Assembly (NCBI GenBank): GCA_008692225.1
Contig: VICG01000008.1
Span: forward strand, 755,001-819,000
DNA: 64,000 bases
From: Monilinia fructicola
Taxonomy: Eukaryota; Ascomycota; Leotiomycetes; Helotiales; Sclerotiniaceae
Direction: 5' to 3'
Shown: positions 49,406-60,655 of the stretch, in pieces
Numbering within the stretch: the first letter of the stretch is position 1
How the letters are laid out: each line of letters opens with the position of its first letter
Notes under the pieces: model-generated
Seen by the model: only the letters and a program-made list of their open reading frames with translations
The model's database searches: none
Told to the model about the DNA's origin: nothing
Translations under genes and position numbers: made by a program

Positions 49406-50694
49406 GATTGTTCACATGAGCTGATCAGTGTATCGTACTGCGGCTGTTGTGTGTCGAGAATGGGGTTTCGCAGGATGGGAATGCAGAAGTAGATTGAACA
49501 TAGAGAAATGACAATATAAATTATATGCATAGACTGTATAGCACGTGCGAGTAGTGTCATAGAAATTGGACGAATTGACAAATAGGATAGATACAATAAG
49601 TCAATTGTTCATCCTCCCCCTCCTCCCCTTCTACCTCATTGTGAGGTATTACATTCATTCCTGCAATTTCTTCAATAATCACTACCGTGCATCAGGGTTT
49701 TCTCTCCATCAACTCTGCATCATAAGCCCTTCATAATTTATATTTTCCCTCCATCCCAAAGTTCTACTTCACCTACTTGATCCATGATCTCAACCCCAAC
49801 CCCATCCTAACTCCGTTCCACTCGACTCCTTGTCATGGCTTCATATCCGGGCCACTGCATGCAAAGGAGCAATCTTCATATTCCATCTCCTTGATACTGC
49901 TATACCAGCCAATCAGCCCATCCGTAACAAACAAAATAAACCTCTTTCCCCCCATCACTTCCTCCTCGATCTTTTCTTCTTTCTTTCTCATTACCTCCCT
50001 ATCACGCATCTCTGTTCTCACCTCAACGTCCAGTTCCAGATCCACATCAAGATCACGGCGAATTGACACGTATGAGAGAAGCAGCCGATGTATTTCCCAA
50101 GCAAATGCAACGATATCCTCGCAAGCACGAAAGAACAGCACCAAGAAACGAACCGGACAGAAAACCAGAGAGAAAACATAAACGCCAGAGACAAAGGCAA
50201 GTCCGTGTCCCAAACGACACCACCACTCGCCCACGCTCCAGATTCGAATGCCGATGGTCCAAAGTCTCAGCACCCTCCGCGGATCCAACCCAGTGCATCT
50301 GCGTTGACTTTGTGCCTGGTTTTCGCGAACGCAAAGCCCGCGCCCATGAGCGCGTAGAAGCTAGGCGGTCTGTAGCCAGAAGATGAACTCGCCGATGGCA
50401 CCAGCATGGGAGAGTGACCGGCGTCCCGCCGATGAAGAAAACTGCGTGGAGCGCCGATCGGTGGACGAGCGGGGCCATTTCATCGCGGCGTCTCGTTCCA
50501 TCGTGCGATGTCCATAACCCATGCAGACGACGCCGACGGTCAGAAAATAGGGTGCATTGATGTCCGGCAGGATGCAGGAGAGAGGGAAGACAAGGAGGGA
50601 GCGAGCGTGGTGCGGATTGAGCGTGGATTCAAGAGGCAGATATATTCATGTATTTGTGACTTTGTATTCACTCTTTTGAAGATTTTTCTTCATA

Positions 50695-50936
50695 ATGAGG
50701 AAGTCTTTGTCATTTGGGGATATGGTGAAGAAGCTAGGAGCGACATGCCCATCCCCAACACAATATTCGAGGATGCAGATGTCGGGGTATTTCGACCCAA
50801 TAAGCGCATCATATGTGCTTGGGACGTTCGAAAGGTTTGTGGCGAAAGCCCCTGAAGGTCTTCCTTCCATCACAATATCAGATCCAGGCCTGCGACTACT
50901 TTACGAGGCTCTTGACACTGATGGTATGTATCATTT
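50695..50936 (+). CDS. Candidate exon of an unrecognised gene
   Basis: The frame reads MRKSLSFGDMVKKLG and, further on, EGLPSITISDPGLRLLYEAL, and ends at a good donor (GAT G|GTATGT, about 50923). Coding style is plausible, but the continuation after the donor was not found and the minus strand is also open here. No function is proposed. Confidence 0.2.
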
Positions 50937-51117
50937 GCACACCTGTACATCCGTACTGTAGCGATAGAGCTTCACTATTCTTTTCTATAAAACGATGAAG
51001 GGCCACCGATGTAGTATCATCATTATGACTATTGATCGAGTAATCTTAGGGAGGATAAAGGATTCGGAACAAAAAACAAGAATCCGCAGCAACATACCAA
51101 GCAAGTAGCTTACTCAC

Positions 51118-51424
51118 GTCCGGCCATACACTAGGCAGCTCATATCCTATAGCCCCAGTCCAACTATCAAACGAACAAATACCAACATTCGAAAAACCAC
51201 CCATTGACTGTAGCCCATGTAAGCTCTATATACCCTTCCATAGGTAAAATTTCAAACACAAGGCATATACAAACCAGACCCGTAGTCATAAAAAAGTAAC
51301 CCAACATCTGAAAAGAGGTATGAGAAGATATGTTAGAATATGTGCGATGCTCCAGGTGAGCTTCATTCAGGTCACACCTGCGGGCTACTAAGCTCTTTGA
51401 ATGGGGGGTTTTAGATGACGCCAT
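51118..51424 (-). CDS. Candidate small spliced gene, product unknown
   Basis: A possible first exon starts MASSKTPHSKSLVARR at 51424, with a GTGTGA donor and a TTCTAAC…TTTTCAG intron end near 51311. Downstream, around 51120–51170, FDSWTGAIGYELPSVWPD precedes a GTGAGT donor. Exon phases between these pieces are not resolved and no family is recognised. The candidate lies about 90 bp downstream of the ERCC8-like stop on the same strand. Confidence 0.22.
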
Positions 51425-51514
51425 TGCATTATAAGCCAACGCGATATTGATGTCGAAAGCAGAAGGTCTGATGTTATATAAAATTGCGCAATAAAGATAA
51501 TTGTCCCCCAACTC

Positions 51515-53031
51515 TTAACCAAAAGTTATCTTCTGCCTGGTCAGATCTCTAAACACATCATCCAGAACATTTCTCTTTCTCTTTCCTCCCTCACTCTCCT
51601 CATCGCGCATTTGGTCTTCCTCTTCCTCTTCCTCACGGTCTACTTCTATATCTTCTTCCGTTCTAGGTATCCATGCTCTTATCTGCCCATCCGAATGAGC
51701 AGAGTATATGCCATCTACCGGTTCTCTCCAAGCCAAAGCGGTGATACGGTTTCTAACATTCCGCTCACCAGTTCGAGATCGGACTGTTGCCACGTTAGGA
51801 CCGGGAACTTTCAGCCGCTTGAGAAGAAGGCCTTTGTGGAGTTCAAAGACTAGGATTTCTCTTTCGTTGGGAAAGAACAGGAGTTCCTTCATGGGGGGTG
51901 TCAATGATGTGGGTGATACTACTATAGGTAAATTGGCGAGGTGTCCATTCTTCAATGTTGGCCCAAAACTTGCGAGAGTGTTTGCACCCGTAGCTGCATC
52001 CCAGACACGAATCCTTTCATCGTGCGCTGTCGAAATCATATAATTCCCGTCGTCCGTCCATGAAAGGCCATTCACAGCTCCCGTATGTGCCTTGGCGGAA
52101 GCTCTGGATCGACCGCCTGCCAACCTATTTGTAGCTGTAATCCCTATTGCATCCTCCAAATCCAGGGAGGCCACTGCGCCAGAACTCTTTCGAATATCCC
52201 AAAGACAAACCGTACCATCGACGCACCCGCTGGCTAGTATGTGATCAACCTTTGGATGCCAAGCTACTGAAAGCAAAGCCCCATGATGTCCGACTAGTGA
52301 ATGTATACTTGCACCCGACCGGAGATCTACTAGCCTGACAGTTGGATGCTGGGTTGCGCAAGCCACCAGAAGATGCTGTGCAATGGGAGATATGGCATGC
52401 GAATAGACGATGGAGTTTAAATCGAAGTCTGCAGCGAGTTGGAGAGTCTCTGTGGAGTGCAGTTTGAGATGATGATCGTATGACGAGGAAAGAAAGGCGG
52501 CAGAATCGAAAGGATAGAAGCTAAGATGTGTGATGCCATACTTGTGCGCGGAAGCATTCCTGCAGACCCGTCAGTGGTGCTCTCAAACATACTGGCACCA
52601 TGATAGACATCTGTGAAATATACCTAGGGGCTATTCCGGTTGGTCGGAATGTGTATCTTGATGCCCCGGTGGGGATTTGTTCAAGATACCAAACTTTGAT
52701 CGATGCATCTGCACCACCAGAAAGAAGACTATATATCCTCTCGTCAATTCGGAACTTTTATCGACTTCAATTATTTATTTCACTCTTACATTTTCCCTTC
52801 AAATCTATCTATTGATAGTGTGTTCACTCCAGTCTGGTGCGCCCATGGCTTCGCGGGCTCATAATCTCGAGCTTCCGCATCTGCAGCTACTATCTTCGGG
52901 GCCTTCTCACCACCATTGAATTGTAGCCTTGGGGCTGGTGAAATTGAATGTATAAGTTGGTTGGTTTGAAAGCGCGCAAAGGCATTTGGGCCAAGGTTGC
53001 CCGTTGATCGATCAAAGATCAATTGATTCAT
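51515..53031 (-). CDS. ERCC8: ERCC8/CSA-like WD40 protein (transcription-coupled repair, DDB1–CUL4 adaptor)
   Basis: Exons 53031–52790, 52737–52624 and 52559–51515 give about 466 residues, mostly a WD40 propeller. The N-terminus MNQLIFDRSTGNLGPNAF and the first blade (GVNTLSIDRFEG…LLSGGADASIKVW) follow the CSA layout, with later blades VAWHPKVDHILASGCVDGTV, GLSWTDDGNYMISTAHDERI and LAWREPVDGIYSAHSDGQI ending in WDI/VWD/AWI. CSA is the substrate receptor of a DDB1–CUL4 ligase in transcription-coupled nucleotide excision repair; yeast Rad28 is the homologue. The acidic tail (DREEEEEEDQMRDEES) followed by KRKRN could be a nuclear signal. Intron 1 needs the second of two adjacent AGs to stay in phase. 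An upstream ATG at 53061 would add ten residues. Confidence 0.88.
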
Positions 53032-53324
53032 CCATTTGATGCACCGTGTACTATCGTCCACGGTTATATGAAGAGGTTTGATTAAAGCACTAGGTGGATG
53101 GTGATTGTCTACTCCAATCTCAAGAAATCATTGAGAAAAGTGATACTTGTCAGAAGTGAAGCCGGACGGATTGCGACAAACGGTACGAATACAAATTACG
53201 CGGGGTCATTCGGTCATCATCAAGCTAAATATTTCTAGAGTGCTCCAGCGAGTCAAACTCGACTTCCACGATTCCTAAACCCTTTTAACATTCCAGACAA
53301 CAACCTTCGGATTTGGGTGACAAC
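53032..53324. promoter_or_regulatory. Compact bidirectional promoter, ERCC8-like / 53.3 kb gene
   Basis: Only 293 bp separate the two divergent start codons, so both genes must share promoter sequence. No named regulatory motif is claimed. Confidence 0.6.
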
Positions 53325-54008
53325 ATGACTTCCAAAGCATTTTCACAGAACACTTTTATCAATCCAGATATTGAAGAAAAATCCGTCGAGGGGGACAAGG
53401 TTTCGCGGTCAAGAAAAACCTTCCGTTTACGATGCTGTTGCAGGTACAGTAACATCACACATCTCACAACGTCACTCGGAGATAAAAGTTACGTATTGAC
53501 ATGTTTCTCAGGTCGGGTTTCCGCAGCAGGATTCATCCCTAGGAATGTGGTTGTCTCCTCAACTCGGGATACTACATCATCCTCTTTAAGCGCTGTGCCT
53601 CCCGAAGCTGTATTGTTTCGGAGCAAGAATGCACCAACCAGATATGCCGAATCGGACATCTATTTTGCAAATGAAAGAGAGTCGCCGAAGGGATTGCCCG
53701 ACTCCGATCTCTTAAAATCACTTCACACCTATGCTTCAGATTTCTATTCTCGTGCCACGGCAGAAGGAGGATCTGTAGATTGGCGCAGCATGGACGAAAC
53801 GGCCTTGATAGGTCTGGGTATTTTGATGGAAGAAGCAACGCGAGAAATCCTGGGGGAAACGGGCGACCTAACGTTCACGGAAGGAGAAGAATTCAATATC
53901 AATATTTCTGGGCGCGGTCGACGTTCTCGAACAGGCAGCGTCAACAGCCCACCTCGACCCGTCAAAAGAAGACGAATCCTTGACGATCATATCAATGGAA
54001 CGGGTTGA
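53325..54008 (+). CDS. Conserved-looking protein of unknown function; one homopolymer frame break
   Basis: Starts MTSKAFSQNTFINPDIEE. At the GGGGG run near 53390–53394 the frame must lose one base; it then reads GQEKPSVYDAVAG up to an intron (53444–53511, GTACAG…CTCAG) that joins in phase to RVSAAGFIPRNVVVSS. The last exon holds LLKSLHTYASDFYSRAT, SVDWRSMDETALIGLGILME, an acidic stretch and a basic C-terminus (RGRRSRTGS…RPVKRRRI) resembling a nuclear localisation signal. About 205 residues in all. Without the frame correction the first part would read into the intron. I do not recognise the family; nuclear location is inference from the basic tail and the divergent pairing with the repair gene. 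Confidence 0.6.
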   Translation: MTSKAFSQNTFINPDIEEKSVEGDKVSRSRKTFRLRCCCRYSNITHLTTSLGDKSYVLTCFSGRVSAAGFIPRNVVVSSTRDTTSSSLSAVPPEAVLFRSKNAPTRYAESDIYFANERESPKGLPDSDLLKSLHTYASDFYSRATAEGGSVDWRSMDETALIGLGILMEEATREILGETGDLTFTEGEEFNINISGRGRRSRTGSVNSPPRPVKRRRILDDHINGTG

Positions 54009-57000
54009 GATAAGACATACGTAGCGATCATACAGCCACGATCAGAGCGTTGGATTGTGATTTGGGCAAGTTGGGGTCACTGTCATATCAGGTTTCAGAC
54101 GAGCTTTTTCGGACCGCCACCACCCCCTCAAGGGTCCAATATACCCCAAAAGAGAAAAACGGAAGAAGAGAACTTGACCAGTCAGGATATTAGGACGGCA
54201 AACGAGCTCATTATCAAACTACTTTTTCCTCAGCCCAAAAATACGACGATGGGGATATACGAGTAGGATTGAGATAAACAGGGTGTGGCGTGAAGTATTT
54301 TTTATTTAATCGAGTTAGCCCTGATGGTTAAGGTACCAGCCGGCTACAGCATGTGTATCGGTATATTCGGAATCCATTGCGGATGCGCTCTCGCCGCAGC
54401 CTTCCGATTCATTGGAAGGTTCAAACACCGAATCAACCTTCCTTGTACGATATTGATCAAATATGAAAATTAACCCTCGCGTTCTCATTTGGCACATTCA
54501 TCTGAGTAAGCTTGCATGCTTTGTGTTACACCGACATTTCCGCTTACTCTGATGGCTCAGGATAGCTCTAGCTACGTACATATCTTGGAGATGCTGTAAA
54601 AGAATACAATGAATCCTTGAGAATTATTAGCTCGCTTTCCGGTACTGTAGAAGGCATCATTCCATCAGTAAGTTGGGGGTGAAAACCTTAAAGGTTGGGT
54701 GAAGTTGATGAACCAAAGTCTAAAAGAAGGTTGGCTTTTACTTGATGAAGGGTCCGAGAAATTGCCTCCGCTGACACGTGGGAAAAGGTCCGTACAAGGT
54801 GGTCCTGGTTAATCTTGGTCTGGATATTTCCCTTTTCACCAATGGCTCCTCTGTATTTTCCTTACGGCACGTGCTGGTACGATTTTTCTTTGATTTGGGA
54901 GAGATTGAAAGTTGATGTAGCAAAGAATCGATTCGGTACATTGTCCGAGCAATCTCTTATGTTTCGGAGGTAATCTGGAAGACGCTCAGAGTACACAGGC
55001 TCGAGTATCCAAACACCATGTACATGTGACCGTCGATAGTAACAATCAACAGCCTGTCTAATAGCAAGGCAAGGATCATCTATATCGCGGAGTCGCAGAC
55101 TCGTGTTCTGTGATACAAATGAAATTGATGCAGATCTAGCTTGAGATTGGGTTATATTGGGGATAACTATACCGTACTCAGCGTACTGTTACTACTGTAG
55201 AATCGCGTTTTTAGCGTACCTGTATCACATGCCACTTCAACCATCTATGGCCAGGGAAATAACGAGACAGGGAGAAAATTGAAGATTTGCGCATGTTGTA
55301 TATTAACCTTCGGAGGCTTCCATTGGTCACATCGGAACTTTTATCATCTGCCATGGAAGAAGCAGTACCGATTCTGGAAGCAATCACCACCATCTGCAAC
55401 CATGAGGTACATGAAACTCCCTGTTAGCAGTGGTTACACACTCGACCAATCTGCATCCAACCCTTGGTAACGCAGGGCCGACACAACAAAACCACCCTCT
55501 CTCAAATGAGCATTTAGCCGTCTTATCGTCTTTCCCTTCGGCCATCTCACATGGTGGTACCATGAGGCTCCTTGATGATGAATCGCCCATTCCACACCCG
55601 CCTCGATCTCGCAGGCGTTCAAAAAGGCGGTGAGGCCACCCACCTCCATGCACTTACGTACGGAAAAAGAAGCCGCGCGAAGACGAGCTTGCGCGAGGCA
55701 CATCATCTGATCCGCACCCCGTCCGTCGCACCTCGCACGTTGCAACAAAATTTCCTCGCGGCCCCCGTCGTCGAGCCATCGCTCCCAAATCTATCTGATA
55801 CATCACCCCCCCTACGGTACAGTACGATGCGCGCGCCCTCCGTAAATTGCAATGGGTGCGCTGGACTGTAGGCTAGTCTGGCGACGACATCTAGATAAAA
55901 ACGGTCCAAGCCGTGCGAAAGGGCAGCCCTTCTCCGTTGCAGGCTTGCCGCGGAGCTGCAGCTGAGAGGCAGCGCTCAGATCTTGCCGGTTTTCGACACG
56001 AAGGTTTGCTGGGAAAGTTAATTTGGCGACATCCCTGTCTGCCGCGGGCTGCTAATTTGTTCGGGCAGCAATGGATCGGGAGAGGAGTGTCGGATCCTTT
56101 CCATATATGCTCGTAATCTGTAGATTGGATGGGTCAGGCCAATACTGTAATGTGACACTGCAGCCTGCAAGGGATCTCTGATGCCAAACTTTAAAGAATG
56201 CCCGTGGGCCGTGGCACGACGCCCATGGTGGAATTTACAGTACAGCACGGTACAGTACAGTGTGGTCGATGTTCTTTCTCGTCGGCCTCGCTTCTCGAAA
56301 ATGAGAGAGAGAGAGAGAGAGAGATACTGTACGGGGAAAGTGGACAGCGTCGAACATCCAAATCTGGTCCTTCGCTCCGGGTCCCTAGGGAAACCGTCGA
56401 CGACCTCTGCGCAGTACGTACGTGCGTACGTAGCCCTCGGCACAGTAAAAGTAGGTAGCACGAATAAGAGTCCCCGAACCCAGAATTTCAATTGGGATCG
56501 CCTTGCAAATAAGTCATTACGCGCTCTTAGGTCGCCAAATGCTTCTACGGCGGTGAAGATGCACAATTAGGTTGGCTTCTCGAAGCCCTGTCTGGCTACA
56601 GAGAGAGTGCTGTATTGTCGCTCGCTGCTGCGGTCTACGGTCGTGCGTCCTTCGTGCTACTGTACTGTCCTGTCCTGTACTGTACACTGTACAGGAGGCA
56701 TAGATCCCCCCCTTGCCTATCAACTGCCTCTTCACATACCTACTCTGTACCTAGTGAGTGATTCAGTACCCGACTACTTGGGAACGGTAATGGCTAGCAA
56801 TGGGCTGCGAAGCGTGATTGGGGGAACGTTGCCGCGCTATCAGGCAGGTATTTGCTTTATCCTCCAGGCTAGGTAAATGATGATAAGATGACCTATACTC
56901 GGCGTCGCCTCTAGGCATCGGGCTACTGTAAGATTTGAACGATTTGCCTGCAGCAACGCATCTATTTTTAACTCCAACATGGAATCGAATATTTTTCATA

Positions 57001-60000
57001 CAGTACAGTATTTTCACATTGGGAATAGAAAGGAAGGGGAAGGAAAGGAAAGGAAAGGAAAGGATTTTGGGTTGGTGTATGATCAATCACTGGAATAGAA
57101 TACCTAGGCGTTGATAAGATTTGTGATCTTTCTATGTGTTAAAGATATGAGATTGATTCTCCTGTGAATAACAACTTCCAAGTTATCGTGAATTTATTTA
57201 AGAGCCTGGCGAGCATTTATATCCATCCATCGGCAATATTTCCAAACAATACCTGCCGACCGAGACCGAGTAGGAGATATTTCTTCTTCCACTATTACAT
57301 CTTCTTCCTCTTCTTCTTCTTCCTCTTTTTCTTTTCTTTTCTTTTGATTGTCTGTCTCATCATGCATGATAGGATCTAGATAGGTCGTGATGTTAAGAGA
57401 TTTCACCCCTCCCAACATCCAGGGTGTTTTCGATCGATCCGGTATCCAGATCACGTACAACTTCAGTGTCCAGTGTCCACGGGTATTTACAGCCTCACTC
57501 CTCATTTCCAGGGCTAAATATGAAAGAAAGACTAATCAAGTATCATCCAAGATTCTCGCCTTGCCCAATACGCTAAAACCACAATTTGGCATATCGTTGC
57601 AAACCGAATCGGTATGGTATGGTATTGATTGTATTTATTGCCCAGGTGTATCGTAATCTGGATACATCCATTCGTCCATTCAGGTGCCCAGAGGAGAGCG
57701 AGTGAGAATCGCGGAATCGGAATCTACGGTTGGCAGGTACGGGTCAGTCTAGTCGACCTAGGTAATCCTCGCATTCCAAGCCCCAGACAAAACGAATGCG
57801 AAAAATCTCTTCTTTTTTTTCCCCTTCTTTCTTTTTTCACACCGACTAGCTAGCAGCTACCTATAGATAGATCATAGAGGAGTTAGTTAGAGAGAGACCT
57901 AGCTGTTAGCCAGCCATACCACTTCCAGAATGAGGAATCTTCTGCTACATGTACATGTACATCGATTTCGGGTTGAGATGGCGATGGCGATGGCAATGTC
58001 GATGGATGGACGGGTGAACGCTTCCATACAAGAAAGCTGACTCGAGCAGAGTGTAGCCGAGCCATCCTCCGCTTATAGAAAGGAAAGGGTTTGGGGTTTG
58101 GATGATACTGTAAGGGAGTTGGGAGCCTGGAGGAGAAAACTATGGTAGAGGTTCGTTCCGTGCGTCGCGTCTGTTCTGTTCCGCTGAAACTCTATTACAC
58201 TTTGGCATGGTTCTGCATGGTTTTGCACGTTTTTGAAGGGCGCTTTGGCTGTCGGAGGGTGGGATTGATGGGACGGCTCGAGAGCGGTAAATCGGTTGAA
58301 CCAGTCGAACCAGTAGACTTGTGGTAGATTTGTAAAAGGCTAAAATAAATGTACCGTCGGTACTGTACTTGCATCTGAGGACCAGTACGCTTGGTACTGT
58401 ACGGAGTACTTGCTGTCATCAAGACGGTGATGGAATTCATGATTATGAAAGATATAAAATATGTCCAGGAACTGCATTGTGATCGGAAGCTTGAAACAAG
58501 AAGCTGAAGGGTCGACCCGAAGGAGCCAACCAACCGTTGGATCAGTATCCTTCAGAGTCCCGAGTCCCCGCAGTTCTCCATGCTGATCTATTATCTACAT
58601 CTACAGTAATGACTGATTTACTGAGCTTCACAGTCTGAGATCTCGGAGAGGTCTGTCTTAGCACAAAGTTGTGTCTTTTTAATCCGGGTCCATGCTGATT
58701 GCTGAATATAATGATCATATGATGGGATGGCGAGATAGATGGAACCATTTGGATTCAAAAGAAGGCTGATGAGGCAAAACAAGGCAAAAAGCATTGTGTG
58801 ATTGGGGTTGTTGATAGGTTGTCATCGTTCGATGTAGAGCATAACATCCATATCAATGATACATACTTATTAGCACGCTTTGACCGCTTGAAAAAAAGAA
58901 ATTCTTTCATACTGTACTGTAGTCTGAAGGTGGTAGTATCGTGACTATCGTCGCCCCCATTTTATATACCAAGAGTTAAGACCCAGCGGCAGGAGTCCGA
59001 GCCAAACCGCAATAGCCAGCTGGGCCAGGGCCGTAAGGAAAATTTCCTTCCAGAAAATGGAAAGATGGTTCGATGTCTCCATTTTTTCATTATTGAGACC
59101 ACTGTCTTTGTCGATTTGAGAGGAGGGTACAGAGACATTACCGATGAATTTCCATATATTGATGGAGCTGTGAGCCGAAGGATTCGGATGCAGGAAAACC
59201 GTGCGTAGAATAGAATAATGGGTGCTGGATTGTTGGTGGCTCCCATGTCCAAGGCATCGGTATGTATTGTGACAAGGAGGCCTGCTGCATCAACTACTGG
59301 TATATGACGATGAGAATGACGGAAACGGAAAGCTTCAAGTCATGATTGAATTTGAATACTGGGGACGGACGCAAAGGGAGTCTGGACTCGGTACTCCTCG
59401 ATGAGGCTTTTGTGCTAGATACTCGGTATGCAAGCAACATTGAATATTCATCATAAAAGTATTCCAAGGTTGTAATTGATGATGGAGTTTGCATATGGAA
59501 AGGGAGCTGGTCATACGACATTCAAGGCTGATAAGCCTACAAGCCCCTCTCTTGGCAGAGGAAATTCTCAAAGAAGGTGACTGACGCCTCCGCATCCTTC
59601 TCCAGGACAATTGTGATTGTTCTGCACTGGCTAAAGTTGGCGAGTTCCATTGGCGATGCTTGTTCTACCGATACAGTGCAGAGTAGAGCCCGACGAGACT
59701 AAAAGCCGTCCATGTTTGTAATTGGTTGGTACCATGACGATGGTGCTATATCCTGGCTTGGCTTACTGGCTCGCATTCATGATTCCTGTATGCAACGTGC
59801 TGGTGGTGTATGCAGATCCGGATATAATTTTTGAGGATGATGATCTGGTGGTTGGGGTGGTGATTGGATGGGGGGAAGGGGGGAAGGGGAGTGTACAGCT
59901 AAAGCTTAGGTTGAAGTTTGATGTTTGGGAATTAGTGGTTGGAGACTTGAAGTCGATATTTGAACTCTCTTTCCAAAGAGAGTTTGGAGCTTTAGATACC

Positions 60001-60564
60001 ATGTGGGAGGTACTAGGTAGTACGGTACCTTGATACTTTGACGTCGGCACAATAAACACACGGCTTAGTTTTCTCATCGACGGTGACATGTTTTTTTTTT
60101 CATCCATCATATCTTGTACGAGAATTTCATATATTAAAATGGATAGTCTGCCAGGCTGTCCCACTTGGATGACATTCAATGGCGAGAATTACCAAATAAT
60201 AATTTATCTATCATTTTTTACCCTCTTGTGTATGTACATCCTTCATCGATGGTGGATATGTGTCGTATAAAAAATAAATATAAAAAATAAACAAACCATT
60301 ACTCTTATGGGTAAGGTCGTATGTTGGTAAGGGGTAGCATTATTTCAATACTAGCAGTAGTGGGATGTATGCAAAATGGATGCAAAATGGATGAATGGAC
60401 GGATCCATGGATCATGATGGATGGCTGGAGGGCTGGAGGGCTGGATGGCTGGATAGAGATTGATGGCAGTAAGGGATGGACTAGTTGGCTACAACAATGA
60501 AAGATTTGATATGTACCGTACTTGTATTGATATCAAGGATGTTCCAATAGCTAGCCGACCTATT

Positions 60565-60655
60565 ACTACTACTGTACTGCCACTGCTACTGCTGCTACTA
60601 CTGCTACTACTACTGCTGCTACTACTGCTACTCCTCCTACTCCTCTTGCTACTTC
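60565..60655. repeat. CTACTG/CTACTA trinucleotide-type repeat
   Basis: About 90 bp of CTG/CTA triplets. Either strand stays open across it (poly-Leu or poly-Ser frames), which explains the open frames here; they are not genes. Confidence 0.9.

Larger units (their letters stand above)
49406..51514. other. Intergenic region with unresolved open frames
   Basis: 2.1 kb between the MFS gene and the ERCC8-like gene. Frames of moderate quality exist on both strands (49833–50288 minus, 50088–50357 plus, 50695–50945 plus, 50873–50646 minus). Several overlap on opposite strands and no domain is visible. Two better candidates are listed separately at low confidence. Confidence 0.4.

Noticed and set aside
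57194..57505. Minus-strand acidic protein (EEEEEEE tract)
   Set aside because: The acidic run is the CTT/TCT microsatellite read in reverse; there are no conserved flanks.
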